Shown piece by piece: positions 42,853-51,113 of a stretch of DNA of 64,000 nt (position 1 is its first letter; the number at the start of each line of letters is the position of its first letter). This DNA comes from UBA6522 sp965221035 (lineage in GTDB: Bacteria; Pseudomonadota; Gammaproteobacteria; Steroidobacterales; Rariloculaceae). The notes under the pieces are model-generated. The model did no database searches. It was not told where the DNA came from and saw only the letters and a program-made list of their open reading frames with translations. The DNA lies in NCBI GenBank assembly GCA_965221035.1, contig OZ244860.1:1798001-1862000 (forward strand). The letters run 5' to 3'. The position numbers and the translations under genes were made by a program.

Positions 42853-43041
42853 CGCACCGTCCTCGTCAGCGTGCGGTTACACGACCTCCCTCACACTTGC
42901 GCCGCGCGGGTGCTCTACTTCGGCGAGGGCTTGCCGATGATCGGCAAGCTTCCTGGGCTCCTGAAGGTAGAGAACACCGTGCGCTACGCAGATCTGCTCA
43001 CGGATGCGCCGACACGCTCTCAACCAATCTACGGAACATGA
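42853..43041 (+). pseudogene. Eroded C-terminal fragment of a tyrosine recombinase
   Basis: A frame of about 62 codons reads VRLHDLPHTCAARVLYFGEG, then LPMIGKLPGLLKVENTVRYADLL before a stop. Phage-type integrases have HDLRHT, LPMIGKLLGH and TARYAHL in this order and spacing. The catalytic Arg of HDLRHT has become Pro, and the LLGH histidine is lost (PGLL). The catalytic Tyr-like position in RYADL remains. There is no N-terminal part or good start, so this is a dead remnant. It explains the 283-bp gap between vapC and the ATPase gene. Confidence 0.65.
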
Positions 43042-43097
43042 TCCATAAATCAAACGGAAATATGGAATGTACTCCTTAATTCGAATAACATGGCGCA

Positions 43098-44258
43098 ATG
43101 TTCAAGCGCCTCCTCCAGACCACGCATAACCGTTCCTTCTTTCTCTTCGGCGCTCGGGGGACCGGCAAGACGACCTGGCTTCGCCAGACATTCGACGCGA
43201 ACCAGTCAATGTATCTCGACCTGCTTGATCCGGAGGTCGAAGACGTCTATCTGCGCACCCCAGGTCGACTGGAAATGCAGGTGCGGGCGCTGCCGGATGG
43301 AGTGGCCTGGGTACTTGTCGACGAGGTGCAGCGAGTGCCGCGACTTCTGGATGTCGCGCATCGCTTGATCGAGAATACGGACAAGCGGTTCGCGCTGACA
43401 GGATCGAGTGCGAGGAAGTTGCGCCGGGGAGCGTCGAACCTGCTGGCCGGCCGCGCGTCGGTCCACAATCTGTACCCTCTCACGGTCCACGAGCTTGCCG
43501 ACGCGTTCGATCTGGACGATGCCCTGCATTGGGGAACCCTCCCGACAATCCACTCGCTGGACACGGCGGAGGATCGACGGGCCTACCTGCGGGCCTACGC
43601 GCTGACCTATCTGCGGGAAGAGATCGTGGCGGAGCAGCTTGTCAGGCGGCTGGATCCGTTCAGGCGGTTTCTTGAGGTTGCCGCGCAGACGAACGGCTTG
43701 ATCCTCAATTGCGCCAATGTCGCCCGGGACGTCGGCGCCGACCCGAAGACCGTAAGCACCTATTTCGAAATTCTGGAAGATACGTTGGTGGGATTCCTGC
43801 TGCCGGCGTTCCACCGCTCGGTCAGAAAACAACAGCGTGTCAGCCCCAAGTTCTATTTCTTCGATACCGGCGTCAAGCGCGCGCTCGACCGCACGCTGGC
43901 AATTCCCCTGCGTCCGGGCACCTACGAATACGGCCGGGCGTTCGAGCATTTCACGATCACACAGATCGTTCATCTGGCGCGGTACCGTTATCCGGACTGG
44001 CGCTGTTCCTACCTTCGAACCGGGGCCGGGGCCGAAATCGATCTCATAATTGATCGTCCGGGCCTGCCCACGGCGCTCATCGAAATCAAGTCATCGCCGC
44101 GAATCGACGCGACAGGCACCCGCCAGCTCGCGCGCTTCGCCAGCGAGTTCCGCGACCCGTTGGCCATCTGCGTCAGCCGCGACCCGACACAAATGAGTGT
44201 CGACGGCGTGCGCTGCCTGCACTGGCGCGATGCCTTGGCGGTCCTGGACCTGACCTGA
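43098..44258 (+). CDS. AAA ATPase with C-terminal DUF4143
   Basis: This is a 386-residue protein of the AAA_14/DUF4143 family. Walker A is GARGTGKTT (residues 18-26), Walker B is WVLVDEVQRVP, and sensor-like TGSSARKLRRGASNLLAGR follows. The C-terminal part includes FYFFDTGVKRAL and an AEIDLIIDRPG...LIEIKSS stretch, a nuclease-like fold seen in DUF4143. Such genes are frequent in mobile islands. Their role is unknown. It sits beside vapBC and an integrase scar and upstream DNA is AT-rich. Confidence 0.85.
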   Translation: MFKRLLQTTHNRSFFLFGARGTGKTTWLRQTFDANQSMYLDLLDPEVEDVYLRTPGRLEMQVRALPDGVAWVLVDEVQRVPRLLDVAHRLIENTDKRFALTGSSARKLRRGASNLLAGRASVHNLYPLTVHELADAFDLDDALHWGTLPTIHSLDTAEDRRAYLRAYALTYLREEIVAEQLVRRLDPFRRFLEVAAQTNGLILNCANVARDVGADPKTVSTYFEILEDTLVGFLLPAFHRSVRKQQRVSPKFYFFDTGVKRALDRTLAIPLRPGTYEYGRAFEHFTITQIVHLARYRYPDWRCSYLRTGAGAEIDLIIDRPGLPTALIEIKSSPRIDATGTRQLARFASEFRDPLAICVSRDPTQMSVDGVRCLHWRDALAVLDLT

Positions 44259-44363
44259 GCTGCGGCGACGCCGATTGATCGTGCTACAGTCCCTTCCCGA
44301 GCATCGACGGCCCCCGGCCCCGAATTCCGACCCGCGGATCTCGCCCAAGGAGCGCCCGACACC

Positions 44364-45491
44364 ATGAAACGACTCGGCATCATCGTCGCCATCGCCGCCG
44401 TGGCGGGCATCGCGGCCTGGTACCTGAACCGGCCCGAAGCCATCCAGGTCACGCTGGTCACCGTCGAGCGTGGCCCGGTTTCCGCCACCGTCAGCAATAC
44501 CCGCGCAGGCACCGTGGACGCGTGCCGCCGTGCCGGACTTTCGCCAGCCTCGGGAGGCCAGATCGTCAACCTGCCGGTGGCGGAAGGCGATTTCGTCGAA
44601 CGGGACCAACTGCTGCTCGAACTGTGGAACGAGGACCTGCGCGCCCAACTGGAACTGGCGAGGCGCGAGGCGACCGCGGCCGATTCAAGGGCCGCCGAAG
44701 CCTGCGTCACCGCCGACTTCGCCCGCCGGGAGGCCAACCGGCTCACCCGGCTGCTGGAGGACGGACTCGCCTCCGAGGACGACACGGACCGCGCGGTGGG
44801 TCTGGCCGAGTCCACGGCGGCCGCCTGCCAGGCGGCCCGGGACGGCGCCCGCGTGGCCGCCGCCAGCGTCGACGTCACCGCGGCGGCGTTGAAGCGCACG
44901 CAACTCTTCGCGCCGTTCGCCGGCACCATCGGCGAGATCAACGGCGAGCTGGGCGAATTCGTGACCCCCTCCCCGGTCGGAATTCCCACTCCGCCGACGG
45001 TGGACCTGATCGACTCCCGTTGCCTCTACATCAGCGCTCCCATCGACGAGGTGGATGCGCCCCAGGTACGGCAGGGACTCCCCGCGCGCATCAGTCTGGA
45101 CGCTTTCGGGGACCGGACGTTTTCCGGGCACGTGCGGCGGGTCGCGCCCTACGTGCTGGACGTGGAACGGCAGGCGCGCACGGTGGAGATCGAGGCCGAG
45201 ATCGACGATCCGGACAAGGGCGCGCTGCTTCCCGGCTACAGCGCGGACGTCGAAGTGATGCTCGCCAGCGACGAGGACGCCCTGCGAATCCCCACGTCGA
45301 TCCTCGTGGATGGAAACCGGGTCTACCGCTACGACGAGGCGCTCGGCACGATCGAGCTCCGCGAGATCGGCACGGGAATCTCCAACTGGGAGTTCACGGC
45401 GGTCACCTCCGGGCTGCGGGAGGGCGACCGCGTGATCAGTTCGATCGACCGGGACGGCGTCCGGGACGGGGCCCTGGTCCGACCCGAGTAA
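44364..45491 (+). CDS. Periplasmic adaptor (MacA/HlyD-like membrane fusion protein)
   Basis: This is a 375-residue adaptor with one N-terminal membrane helix (about residues 4-20). It has a split lipoyl domain (AGLSPASGGQIVNLPVAEGDFVERDQLLLEL and KRTQLFAPFAGTIGEI), a helical hairpin between them, and beta-barrel and membrane-proximal domains after. It is the first gene of a four-gene export operon, followed by an ATPase and two permeases. It should link the inner-membrane pump to an outer-membrane channel; a TolC-like gene lies 5.6 kb downstream. Confidence 0.9.
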   Translation: MKRLGIIVAIAAVAGIAAWYLNRPEAIQVTLVTVERGPVSATVSNTRAGTVDACRRAGLSPASGGQIVNLPVAEGDFVERDQLLLELWNEDLRAQLELARREATAADSRAAEACVTADFARREANRLTRLLEDGLASEDDTDRAVGLAESTAAACQAARDGARVAAASVDVTAAALKRTQLFAPFAGTIGEINGELGEFVTPSPVGIPTPPTVDLIDSRCLYISAPIDEVDAPQVRQGLPARISLDAFGDRTFSGHVRRVAPYVLDVERQARTVEIEAEIDDPDKGALLPGYSADVEVMLASDEDALRIPTSILVDGNRVYRYDEALGTIELREIGTGISNWEFTAVTSGLREGDRVISSIDRDGVRDGALVRPE

Positions 45492-45524
45492 CTGCGGCAA
45501 GCGCCGCTCCGGCACCGGGAGTCC

Positions 45525-46211
45525 ATGATCGAACTGCGACAAATCTGCCGCCATTTCCACGTCGGCGATCAGGTGGTCCATGCCCTGGATCACGTCGATC
45601 TCGACATCGGATTGGGAGAGTACATCTCCATCATGGGTCCGTCGGGGTCGGGCAAGTCGACCCTGCTGAACATTCTCGGGCTGCTGGACAGGCCCACGTC
45701 GGGATCCTATCGGCTCAACGGCGCCGATGTCTCGAAACTGGACGAAGCGCGGCTCGCCGAGCGGCGGCAGGCGCGGATCGGCTTCATCTTTCAGTCGTTT
45801 CACCTGATACCGCGCCTTAACGCGCTGGAGAACGTGGAATTGCCCATGGTGCTGGCCGGCAGGCCCGTCCAGGCGCGGCGCGAGCGGGCCCGCCGGGTGC
45901 TGTCGTCCATGGGACTCGGCTCACGGCTGGATCACCGCCCCGACCAGCTGTCCGGCGGCGAGCGGCAGCGAGTGGCCATTGCGCGCGCGATCATCATGCG
46001 GCCCGACCTGCTACTGGCCGACGAACCCACCGGCAACCTGGACTCCCGCTCCAGCAAGGAGGTGATCGACATTCTCCACAGGCTCAACCACGAGGGCCTG
46101 AGCCTGTTGATCGTGACGCACGATCCGGAAATCGGCAGCCGGGCGCGCCGGCGCCTCGCCATGCGCGACGGCCGGATCATCGAAGACCGCGGAGCCGATC
46201 GCGCGCCATGA
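45525..46211 (+). CDS. ABC exporter ATP-binding protein (MacB/LolD type)
   Basis: This is a 228-residue stand-alone ATPase. Motifs are Walker A GPSGSGKST, Q-loop FIFQSFHLIPRL, signature LSGGERQRVAIARAI and Walker B LLLADEPTGNLD, the last typical of the MacB/LolD/FtsE group that drives mechanotransmission rather than direct membrane transport. Unlike canonical MacB it has no fused membrane domain. The stop overlaps the start of the first permease (ATGA). Confidence 0.94.
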   Translation: MIELRQICRHFHVGDQVVHALDHVDLDIGLGEYISIMGPSGSGKSTLLNILGLLDRPTSGSYRLNGADVSKLDEARLAERRQARIGFIFQSFHLIPRLNALENVELPMVLAGRPVQARRERARRVLSSMGLGSRLDHRPDQLSGGERQRVAIARAIIMRPDLLLADEPTGNLDSRSSKEVIDILHRLNHEGLSLLIVTHDPEIGSRARRRLAMRDGRIIEDRGADRAP

Positions 46212-47419
46212 AGACCGCCGACACGGCACGGATGGCGTTTCAGTCGATCCGGCGTTATCCGCTTCGCACGTCCATGCTGCTGCTTGCGGTCGCCATCGGC
46301 GTCACCGCCGTGGTGTCGCTGACCGCCGTCGGGGAAGGCGCCCGGCGCTTCGTCACGGACGAATTCTCCTCCCTCGGCACCAACCTGCTGATCATCTTTC
46401 CCGGCAAGTCCGAAACCACGGGTGGAGACGTCGGACAGATGATGATCGGCGAAACTCCCCGTGACCTGACCCTGGACGACGCCATGGCACTGCAACGCAG
46501 CGCAAGCGTGGCGACGGTGGCGCCCGCCGTCATGGGCAGCGGCACCGCCTCCTGGCGCGAGAGACAGCGCGAGATCAGCGTGCTCGGCACCACAACCGAA
46601 ATGCGCCCCATTCAGCGCTGGAGCATGGCGACGGGAAGCTTCCTGCCCGAAATGGACATGGATATCGCCACGCCCGTCTGCGTACTGGGCAGCACGGTTC
46701 GCAGTGAACTGTTCGGTCGCACCGACCCGCTTGGAAATTGGCTTCGTATCGGCGAGACCCGCTGCCGGGTGATCGGCGTGTTGGCCCAGGCGGGAATCAC
46801 GGGGCCCTTCAATACCGACGAACTGGTGATACTGCCGGTCGCCAGCGCCCAGCAGGTCTTCAATACGCCCGGGCTGAACCGCATTCTCGTGGAAACCGTG
46901 AGCCATGACGCGCTGGACGCGGCGCGGAGGGACATCATCAGTATCGTCAAGGCCCGTCACCAGGGCGAGGAAGACATCACGGTCATTTCCCGCGACGCGG
47001 TGCTTTCGACGTTCAACTCGATTTTTGACGCGATCACCTACGCGCTTGCCGGCATCGCCGCCGTCAGCCTCGTGGTCGCCGGCGTGCTGATCATGAACGT
47101 CATGCTGGTCGCCGTGAGCCAGCGGACCCGGGAAATCGGACTGCTCAAGGCGCTTGGCGCAAAACAACGGCAGATTGTCACGCTGTTCCTCGCCGAGGCG
47201 GTCTTCCTGTCCATGCTCGGCGCCGTCGCGGGCCTGGGGTTGGGGTTTCTCTGCGCGCACCTCCTCGATCTTGCGATCCCCACCGTCGACTTCGCGGCAC
47301 CCGCCTGGGCGGTCGCCGCGGCGGTGGTCATCGCTGTCGGCAGCGGCCTGCTGTTCGGAATTCTGCCCGCGCGTCGGGCGGCCCGCCTCGATCCGGTCCA
47401 CGCGCTGTCGGGGCGATAA
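46208..47419 (+). CDS. ABC exporter permease, FtsX/MacB type (first)
   Basis: This is a 403-residue permease with the MacB topology: one N-terminal helix (about residues 17-40), a large periplasmic MacB_PCD domain, then three C-terminal helices with the FtsX motif RTREIGLLKALGAKQRQIVTLFLAEA. It should pair with the ATPase encoded just upstream. Together with the next gene it would form a heterodimeric membrane domain. Confidence 0.92.
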   Translation: MKTADTARMAFQSIRRYPLRTSMLLLAVAIGVTAVVSLTAVGEGARRFVTDEFSSLGTNLLIIFPGKSETTGGDVGQMMIGETPRDLTLDDAMALQRSASVATVAPAVMGSGTASWRERQREISVLGTTTEMRPIQRWSMATGSFLPEMDMDIATPVCVLGSTVRSELFGRTDPLGNWLRIGETRCRVIGVLAQAGITGPFNTDELVILPVASAQQVFNTPGLNRILVETVSHDALDAARRDIISIVKARHQGEEDITVISRDAVLSTFNSIFDAITYALAGIAAVSLVVAGVLIMNVMLVAVSQRTREIGLLKALGAKQRQIVTLFLAEAVFLSMLGAVAGLGLGFLCAHLLDLAIPTVDFAAPAWAVAAAVVIAVGSGLLFGILPARRAARLDPVHALSGR

Positions 47420-47421
47420 TC

Positions 47422-48621
47422 GTGCTGCTGCGGGATATCGTCCGGTTCACCGCCCAGTCTGTGCTGGCCCATCGGATGCGCAGCGCCCTCACGGCGCTGG
47501 GGATCGGAATCGGAGTCACCGCCGTGGTCCTGCTGACTTCCATCGGACAGGGGTTCAACCAGTACATTGTGGAGGAGTTCACCCAGTTCGGCACCAACAC
47601 GATCGCCATTCAACCCGGCAAGGCCAACACCTTCGGCGTGTCGGCCGGCATCTTCAATTCGGTCCGGCCGCTGAGTCTGGCGGACTCCGAAGCGCTGCTG
47701 AGGGCGCCCCACGTCCTGCACTCGGTACCTGTCGTCTCGGGGATCGGGTCGGTGGAGGCCCGGGGCCGCGAGCGTTCGGTCACGGTGATCGCCACCGGGC
47801 CGGAATTCAACCGGGTGTTCCTGCTCGACGTCAGCCTGGGCAGCTTCCTGCCGCCGGACGAACTGGAGCGGCCGCGGCCGGTGGTGGTGCTGGGCTCCCG
47901 CGTGCGCGAGGAACTCTACGGCAATGACAATCCCTTGAACGACCGCGTCCGCATCGGCGGCAGCCGGTATCGCGTGGTGGGCGTCATGGAATCCAAGGGC
48001 GATGTGCTCGGGTTCGATCTTGACGACACCGTCTACATGCCCATCGCCAGCGGACTCTCGCTGTTCAATCGGGAGGGCGTGCAGGAGATCGACATACTGT
48101 ACGAGGAAAATGCGCCCCTGGAGGAGGTGATCGGCGGCATTGAGCGCATCCTGATCGCTCGCCACGGCGGCGAGGACTTCACCATCGTCAGCCAGCAGCA
48201 GATGCTCGACGTGCTCGGCTCCATCGTCGGGGTCATCACCCTGGGGGTCGCGGCGATGGGCAGCATATCCTTGCTGGTGGGCGGCGTGGGAATCTTCACG
48301 ATCATGACCATCGCCGTGCGTGAGCGCACTTCCGAGATCGGCCTGCTGCGCGCGGTCGGCGCCAGGCGCCGCCGAATCTCGCAGTTGTTCCTGGGCGAGG
48401 CGATGTTGCTCGCCGGACTCGGCGGACTGTTCGGCCTCCTCACCGCCTTCGCGATCATCGCCATTCTCGAGGTGGCCTTCCCCGCGCTGCCGGCGCAGGT
48501 GTCCCCAACCTACGCCGCGCTTTCCGAAATCGTCGCGATACTGATCGGGCTCGTCGCGGGCGTGCTGCCGGCCCGCCGCGCCGCGGCGCTGGAACCGCTG
48601 GTGGCGTTGAGTGCGGAGTGA
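47422..48621 (+). CDS. ABC exporter permease, FtsX/MacB type (second)
   Basis: This is a 399-residue paralogue of the preceding permease with the same topology and a closely similar C-terminal motif (RTSEIGLLRAVGARRRRISQLFLGEA). It starts with a GTG at 47422, 2 bp after the first permease, so the two are almost certainly co-translated. The periplasmic domains differ, which argues for a heterodimer with division of labour rather than a recent duplicate. Confidence 0.92.
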   Translation: MLLRDIVRFTAQSVLAHRMRSALTALGIGIGVTAVVLLTSIGQGFNQYIVEEFTQFGTNTIAIQPGKANTFGVSAGIFNSVRPLSLADSEALLRAPHVLHSVPVVSGIGSVEARGRERSVTVIATGPEFNRVFLLDVSLGSFLPPDELERPRPVVVLGSRVREELYGNDNPLNDRVRIGGSRYRVVGVMESKGDVLGFDLDDTVYMPIASGLSLFNREGVQEIDILYEENAPLEEVIGGIERILIARHGGEDFTIVSQQQMLDVLGSIVGVITLGVAAMGSISLLVGGVGIFTIMTIAVRERTSEIGLLRAVGARRRRISQLFLGEAMLLAGLGGLFGLLTAFAIIAILEVAFPALPAQVSPTYAALSEIVAILIGLVAGVLPARRAAALEPLVALSAE

Positions 48622-48691
48622 TCACACGGTCGCAGGTGCCCCGGACGAGAACCCTTGGGCAGCGCCCAAGCCTGTGACGACCCGCCGGCAT

Positions 48692-49150
48692 TCAGTCGTC
48701 GGCGGGCGCGCCAATGACACCGATGCACTCGATCTCGACACGGGCGCCGCGCGCGAGTCCGCTTGCTCCCAAGGCGCTTCGAGCCGGCCGGTTCTCGTTG
48801 AAGAAGGTCACATACACCTCGTTCATCTGTCCCCATTCCGCCATGTCGGCGAGAAATACCGTGCACTTGACCACCTGTTCCATGGAAGAGCCATGACGTT
48901 CAAGGCTTGCCTTGATGTTCTCCATCGCCTGGCGGGTTTCCCCGGCAATGCCGCCCGGAGCCAGGCCTTCGGCGGTCGTGCCGAGTTTTCCGGAAAGGAA
49001 GAGCAGGTTCCCGACACGCACCGCGTCGGAGAACGGCAATGCCATTCCGCCGGAACCTCCGGCGGGAAAGAATTCAATGTCGTCGGTCTGCGCGGTCACG
49101 GGTCCTGCGAAGACCATGCCCAGAATGATTGCGATATATCGTTTGTACAT
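48692..49150 (-). CDS. Exported RidA/YjgF-family protein
   Basis: This is a 152-residue protein with a signal peptide of about 21 residues (ending VTAQ) followed by a complete RidA domain. The domain has VGNLLFLSGKLGTTAEGLAPGGIAGETRQAMENI, the arginine motif NRPARSALGASGLARGARVEIECIGV, and the usual end. Cytosolic RidA deaminates reactive enamines/imines. An exported version implies a periplasmic substrate or a non-enzymatic role. It is divergent from the LVIVD gene. Confidence 0.88.
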   Translation of the reverse strand: MYKRYIAIILGMVFAGPVTAQTDDIEFFPAGGSGGMALPFSDAVRVGNLLFLSGKLGTTAEGLAPGGIAGETRQAMENIKASLERHGSSMEQVVKCTVFLADMAEWGQMNEVYVTFFNENRPARSALGASGLARGARVEIECIGVIGAPADD

Positions 49151-49329
49151 GTCCTCTCCTTCGCCTCGTTCGCGAATGACCGGTCGCCTGGCGCGAACGA
49201 AGCACTTGCAACCCGCCGGAAGCGTCCCGCGCCGCCCTCAGCCGCTCACCCCAGCCGTTGAAGCGCTTGACACGGCGAATGTTCTCGTCGACATTCAAGG
49301 TCCACGATCCAACGATAGCAAACAGAATC

Positions 49330-50793
49330 ATGTACCGGTCAACATTTTCGAGACATTGTCATACCGCCGTCCTCGCCGCGATGGCGGCCGCGATGGCAGA
49401 AACGGCCCTCGCCCAGGATCCCACCGAAGGCGAGGAGGCGCTCAACATGCGGCTGGTCGGCTACCACGACCTGCAGGGGCGAAGCGCCTATCAACCCATC
49501 GTGCACCTGCAGGACGACCGATGGATCGCCTACGTGGGACACCACGCGGGACGCCACGAGAACCCGCTGACCGGGGAGGACGAGGGCAACGGCACCTCCA
49601 TTCTGGACGTGACCGATCCCGCAAATCCCCGCTACCTGTTCCATATTCCGGGCGGCGAAGGTGAAGGCGGGGGTGAAAGCGAGGCGCAGATGGTGCGCAT
49701 GTGCGCTGGCGACGATCTGCCCGGTGGCGTAGACGGAAACTACTACCTGCTGCGTGCCGTGGGCAGCAACGGCCACCAGGTCTGGAACGTCACGACGCCC
49801 GAGAATCCGGAGCTTGTTTCGTGGATGGAGCCGGAGGGTCTGGTGGACACCCACAAGAACTGGTGGGAATGCGAAACCGGCATCGCCTACCTGGTTTCCG
49901 GCGTGCCGGGCTGGGCCACGCGGCGCATGACCCAAGTCTACGATATCTCGGATCCTGCCGAACCGCAATTCATTCGCAATTTCGGGCTGCCGGGACAGCA
50001 ACCGGGAGCGCCGAATCACGAGGAGATGGGTCGCTACGAGTTGCACGGCCCCATCGCCGTGGGGAACCGGATCTACTTCGGGTACGGCACCTTCCTCAAC
50101 GGCGTGGTTCAGATCGTCGACCGCGAACGCCTGATTCGCGGCAATCCCGCGGCGGCGGATCCCTTCGAGCCCACGGACGAAAACCTGGAATATCCCGTGA
50201 TCACCACCCTGTACACGGGACCGCGCCTCGGCGCGCACACCACGTTTCCCGTTCTCGGCATGGACGTGCCGGAATTCGCCGACAACTCCGAGGGCCGCAC
50301 CCGGGACATGCTGCTGGTGGTCGGCGAATCGCTGCGCAACGAATGCCTCGAAAACCGCCAGATGATGTACATGGTGGACATCACCGACGAAACCAGACCC
50401 TGGCCGGTGGCGAATTATCAGGTACCCGAAGAGAGCGGCAATTTCTGCGAGCGCGGCGGGCGGTTCGGCACCCATTCCTCCAACGAAAACATGACGTCGA
50501 TCTACTACGGCAAGATCGTCTTCCTGGCCTATTTCAACGGGGGAGTCCGCGCCGTGGACATTCGCGACCCTTGGTCGCCGCGGGAAATCGGCTACTACAT
50601 TCCGGCCATCAACGAGCGAACCACCCAGCGCTGCATCACCGTGGAGGGGGCCGAGCGATGCAAGCGGGCCATCCAGACGAACAACCTCGAGGTCGATGAC
50701 CGCGGTTACGTCTATGCCGCCGACCGCGCCAACACCGGACTGCATGTCGTCGAATTGATCGGCGCGGCCCGGGACATCGCCGACTTCCAGTGA
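49330..50793 (+). CDS. Exported LVIVD-repeat beta-propeller protein
   Basis: This is a 487-residue secreted protein. The start at 49330 gives a signal peptide ending ETALA; an upstream in-frame ATG at 49258 would bury it. Blades with LVIVD-like strands recur: GTSILDVTDPANPRYLFHI, HQVWNVTTPENPELVSWM, MTQVYDISDPAEPQFIRNF, VRAVDIRDPWSPREIGYYI and YVYAADRANTGLHVVEL. The protein is rich in conserved His and Cys (ECETGIAYLVSG, NECLENRQMMYMVD, ERCKRAIQTNN). Function is unknown. Its stop overlaps the GTG of the next small gene, which starts a coupled run ending in a multicopper oxidase. Confidence 0.85.
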   Translation: MYRSTFSRHCHTAVLAAMAAAMAETALAQDPTEGEEALNMRLVGYHDLQGRSAYQPIVHLQDDRWIAYVGHHAGRHENPLTGEDEGNGTSILDVTDPANPRYLFHIPGGEGEGGGESEAQMVRMCAGDDLPGGVDGNYYLLRAVGSNGHQVWNVTTPENPELVSWMEPEGLVDTHKNWWECETGIAYLVSGVPGWATRRMTQVYDISDPAEPQFIRNFGLPGQQPGAPNHEEMGRYELHGPIAVGNRIYFGYGTFLNGVVQIVDRERLIRGNPAAADPFEPTDENLEYPVITTLYTGPRLGAHTTFPVLGMDVPEFADNSEGRTRDMLLVVGESLRNECLENRQMMYMVDITDETRPWPVANYQVPEESGNFCERGGRFGTHSSNENMTSIYYGKIVFLAYFNGGVRAVDIRDPWSPREIGYYIPAINERTTQRCITVEGAERCKRAIQTNNLEVDDRGYVYAADRANTGLHVVELIGAARDIADFQ

Positions 50794-51113
50794 GACCGCC
50801 GACGCGTATCGGGCGTTTGGCGGGCATCGCCGCCCTGTTTTTCGGAGGAATCTCCGTCTCCATGGTGGGCCGAGGGCATTGGGAGGGGTTCGAGGCGGCG
50901 GATCCTTCGACGCCCGCCGCGTTGCTGAGATTCGAAAGCGCTGCCGCCGGTTACGATCCGTCGGACTCCACCCCGAGGGTCTGGCCCACCGGAGACCCAT
51001 TCGAAGCCCGGCCCGGCGAACCGGCCGGGTCTTCCCATGACGAACCGGGTGCCGGCCATCGCCAGGGCCACAGTTCCGGCGCGCAACCCGCGACCGCAGC
51101 GGCGAGTCCATGA
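50790..51113 (+). CDS. Small predicted exported protein, unknown
   Basis: This is a 107-residue frame with a hydrophobic N-terminus (about residues 8-26, GRLAGIAALFFGGISVSMV) that could be a signal or an anchor. A proline/aspartate-rich middle and a C-terminal tail with two histidines (GHRQGHSSG) follow. I do not recognise it. Support for its reality is the GTGA overlap with the stop of the LVIVD gene and the ATGA overlap with the TolC-like gene, so that translation is coupled at both ends. A metal-binding role near the oxidase would be pure inference. Confidence 0.55.
   Translation: MRPPTRIGRLAGIAALFFGGISVSMVGRGHWEGFEAADPSTPAALLRFESAAAGYDPSDSTPRVWPTGDPFEARPGEPAGSSHDEPGAGHRQGHSSGAQPATAAASP

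Noticed and set aside
42877..43098. 73-codon minus-strand frame in the vapC-ATPase gap
   Set aside because: The plus strand of the same DNA reads as an integrase remnant in a single frame; the minus frame has no similarity I can recognise.
49258..49329. Upstream ATG for the LVIVD protein
   Set aside because: It would place 24 residues before a clear signal peptide. The ATG at 49330 gives a normal exported precursor.
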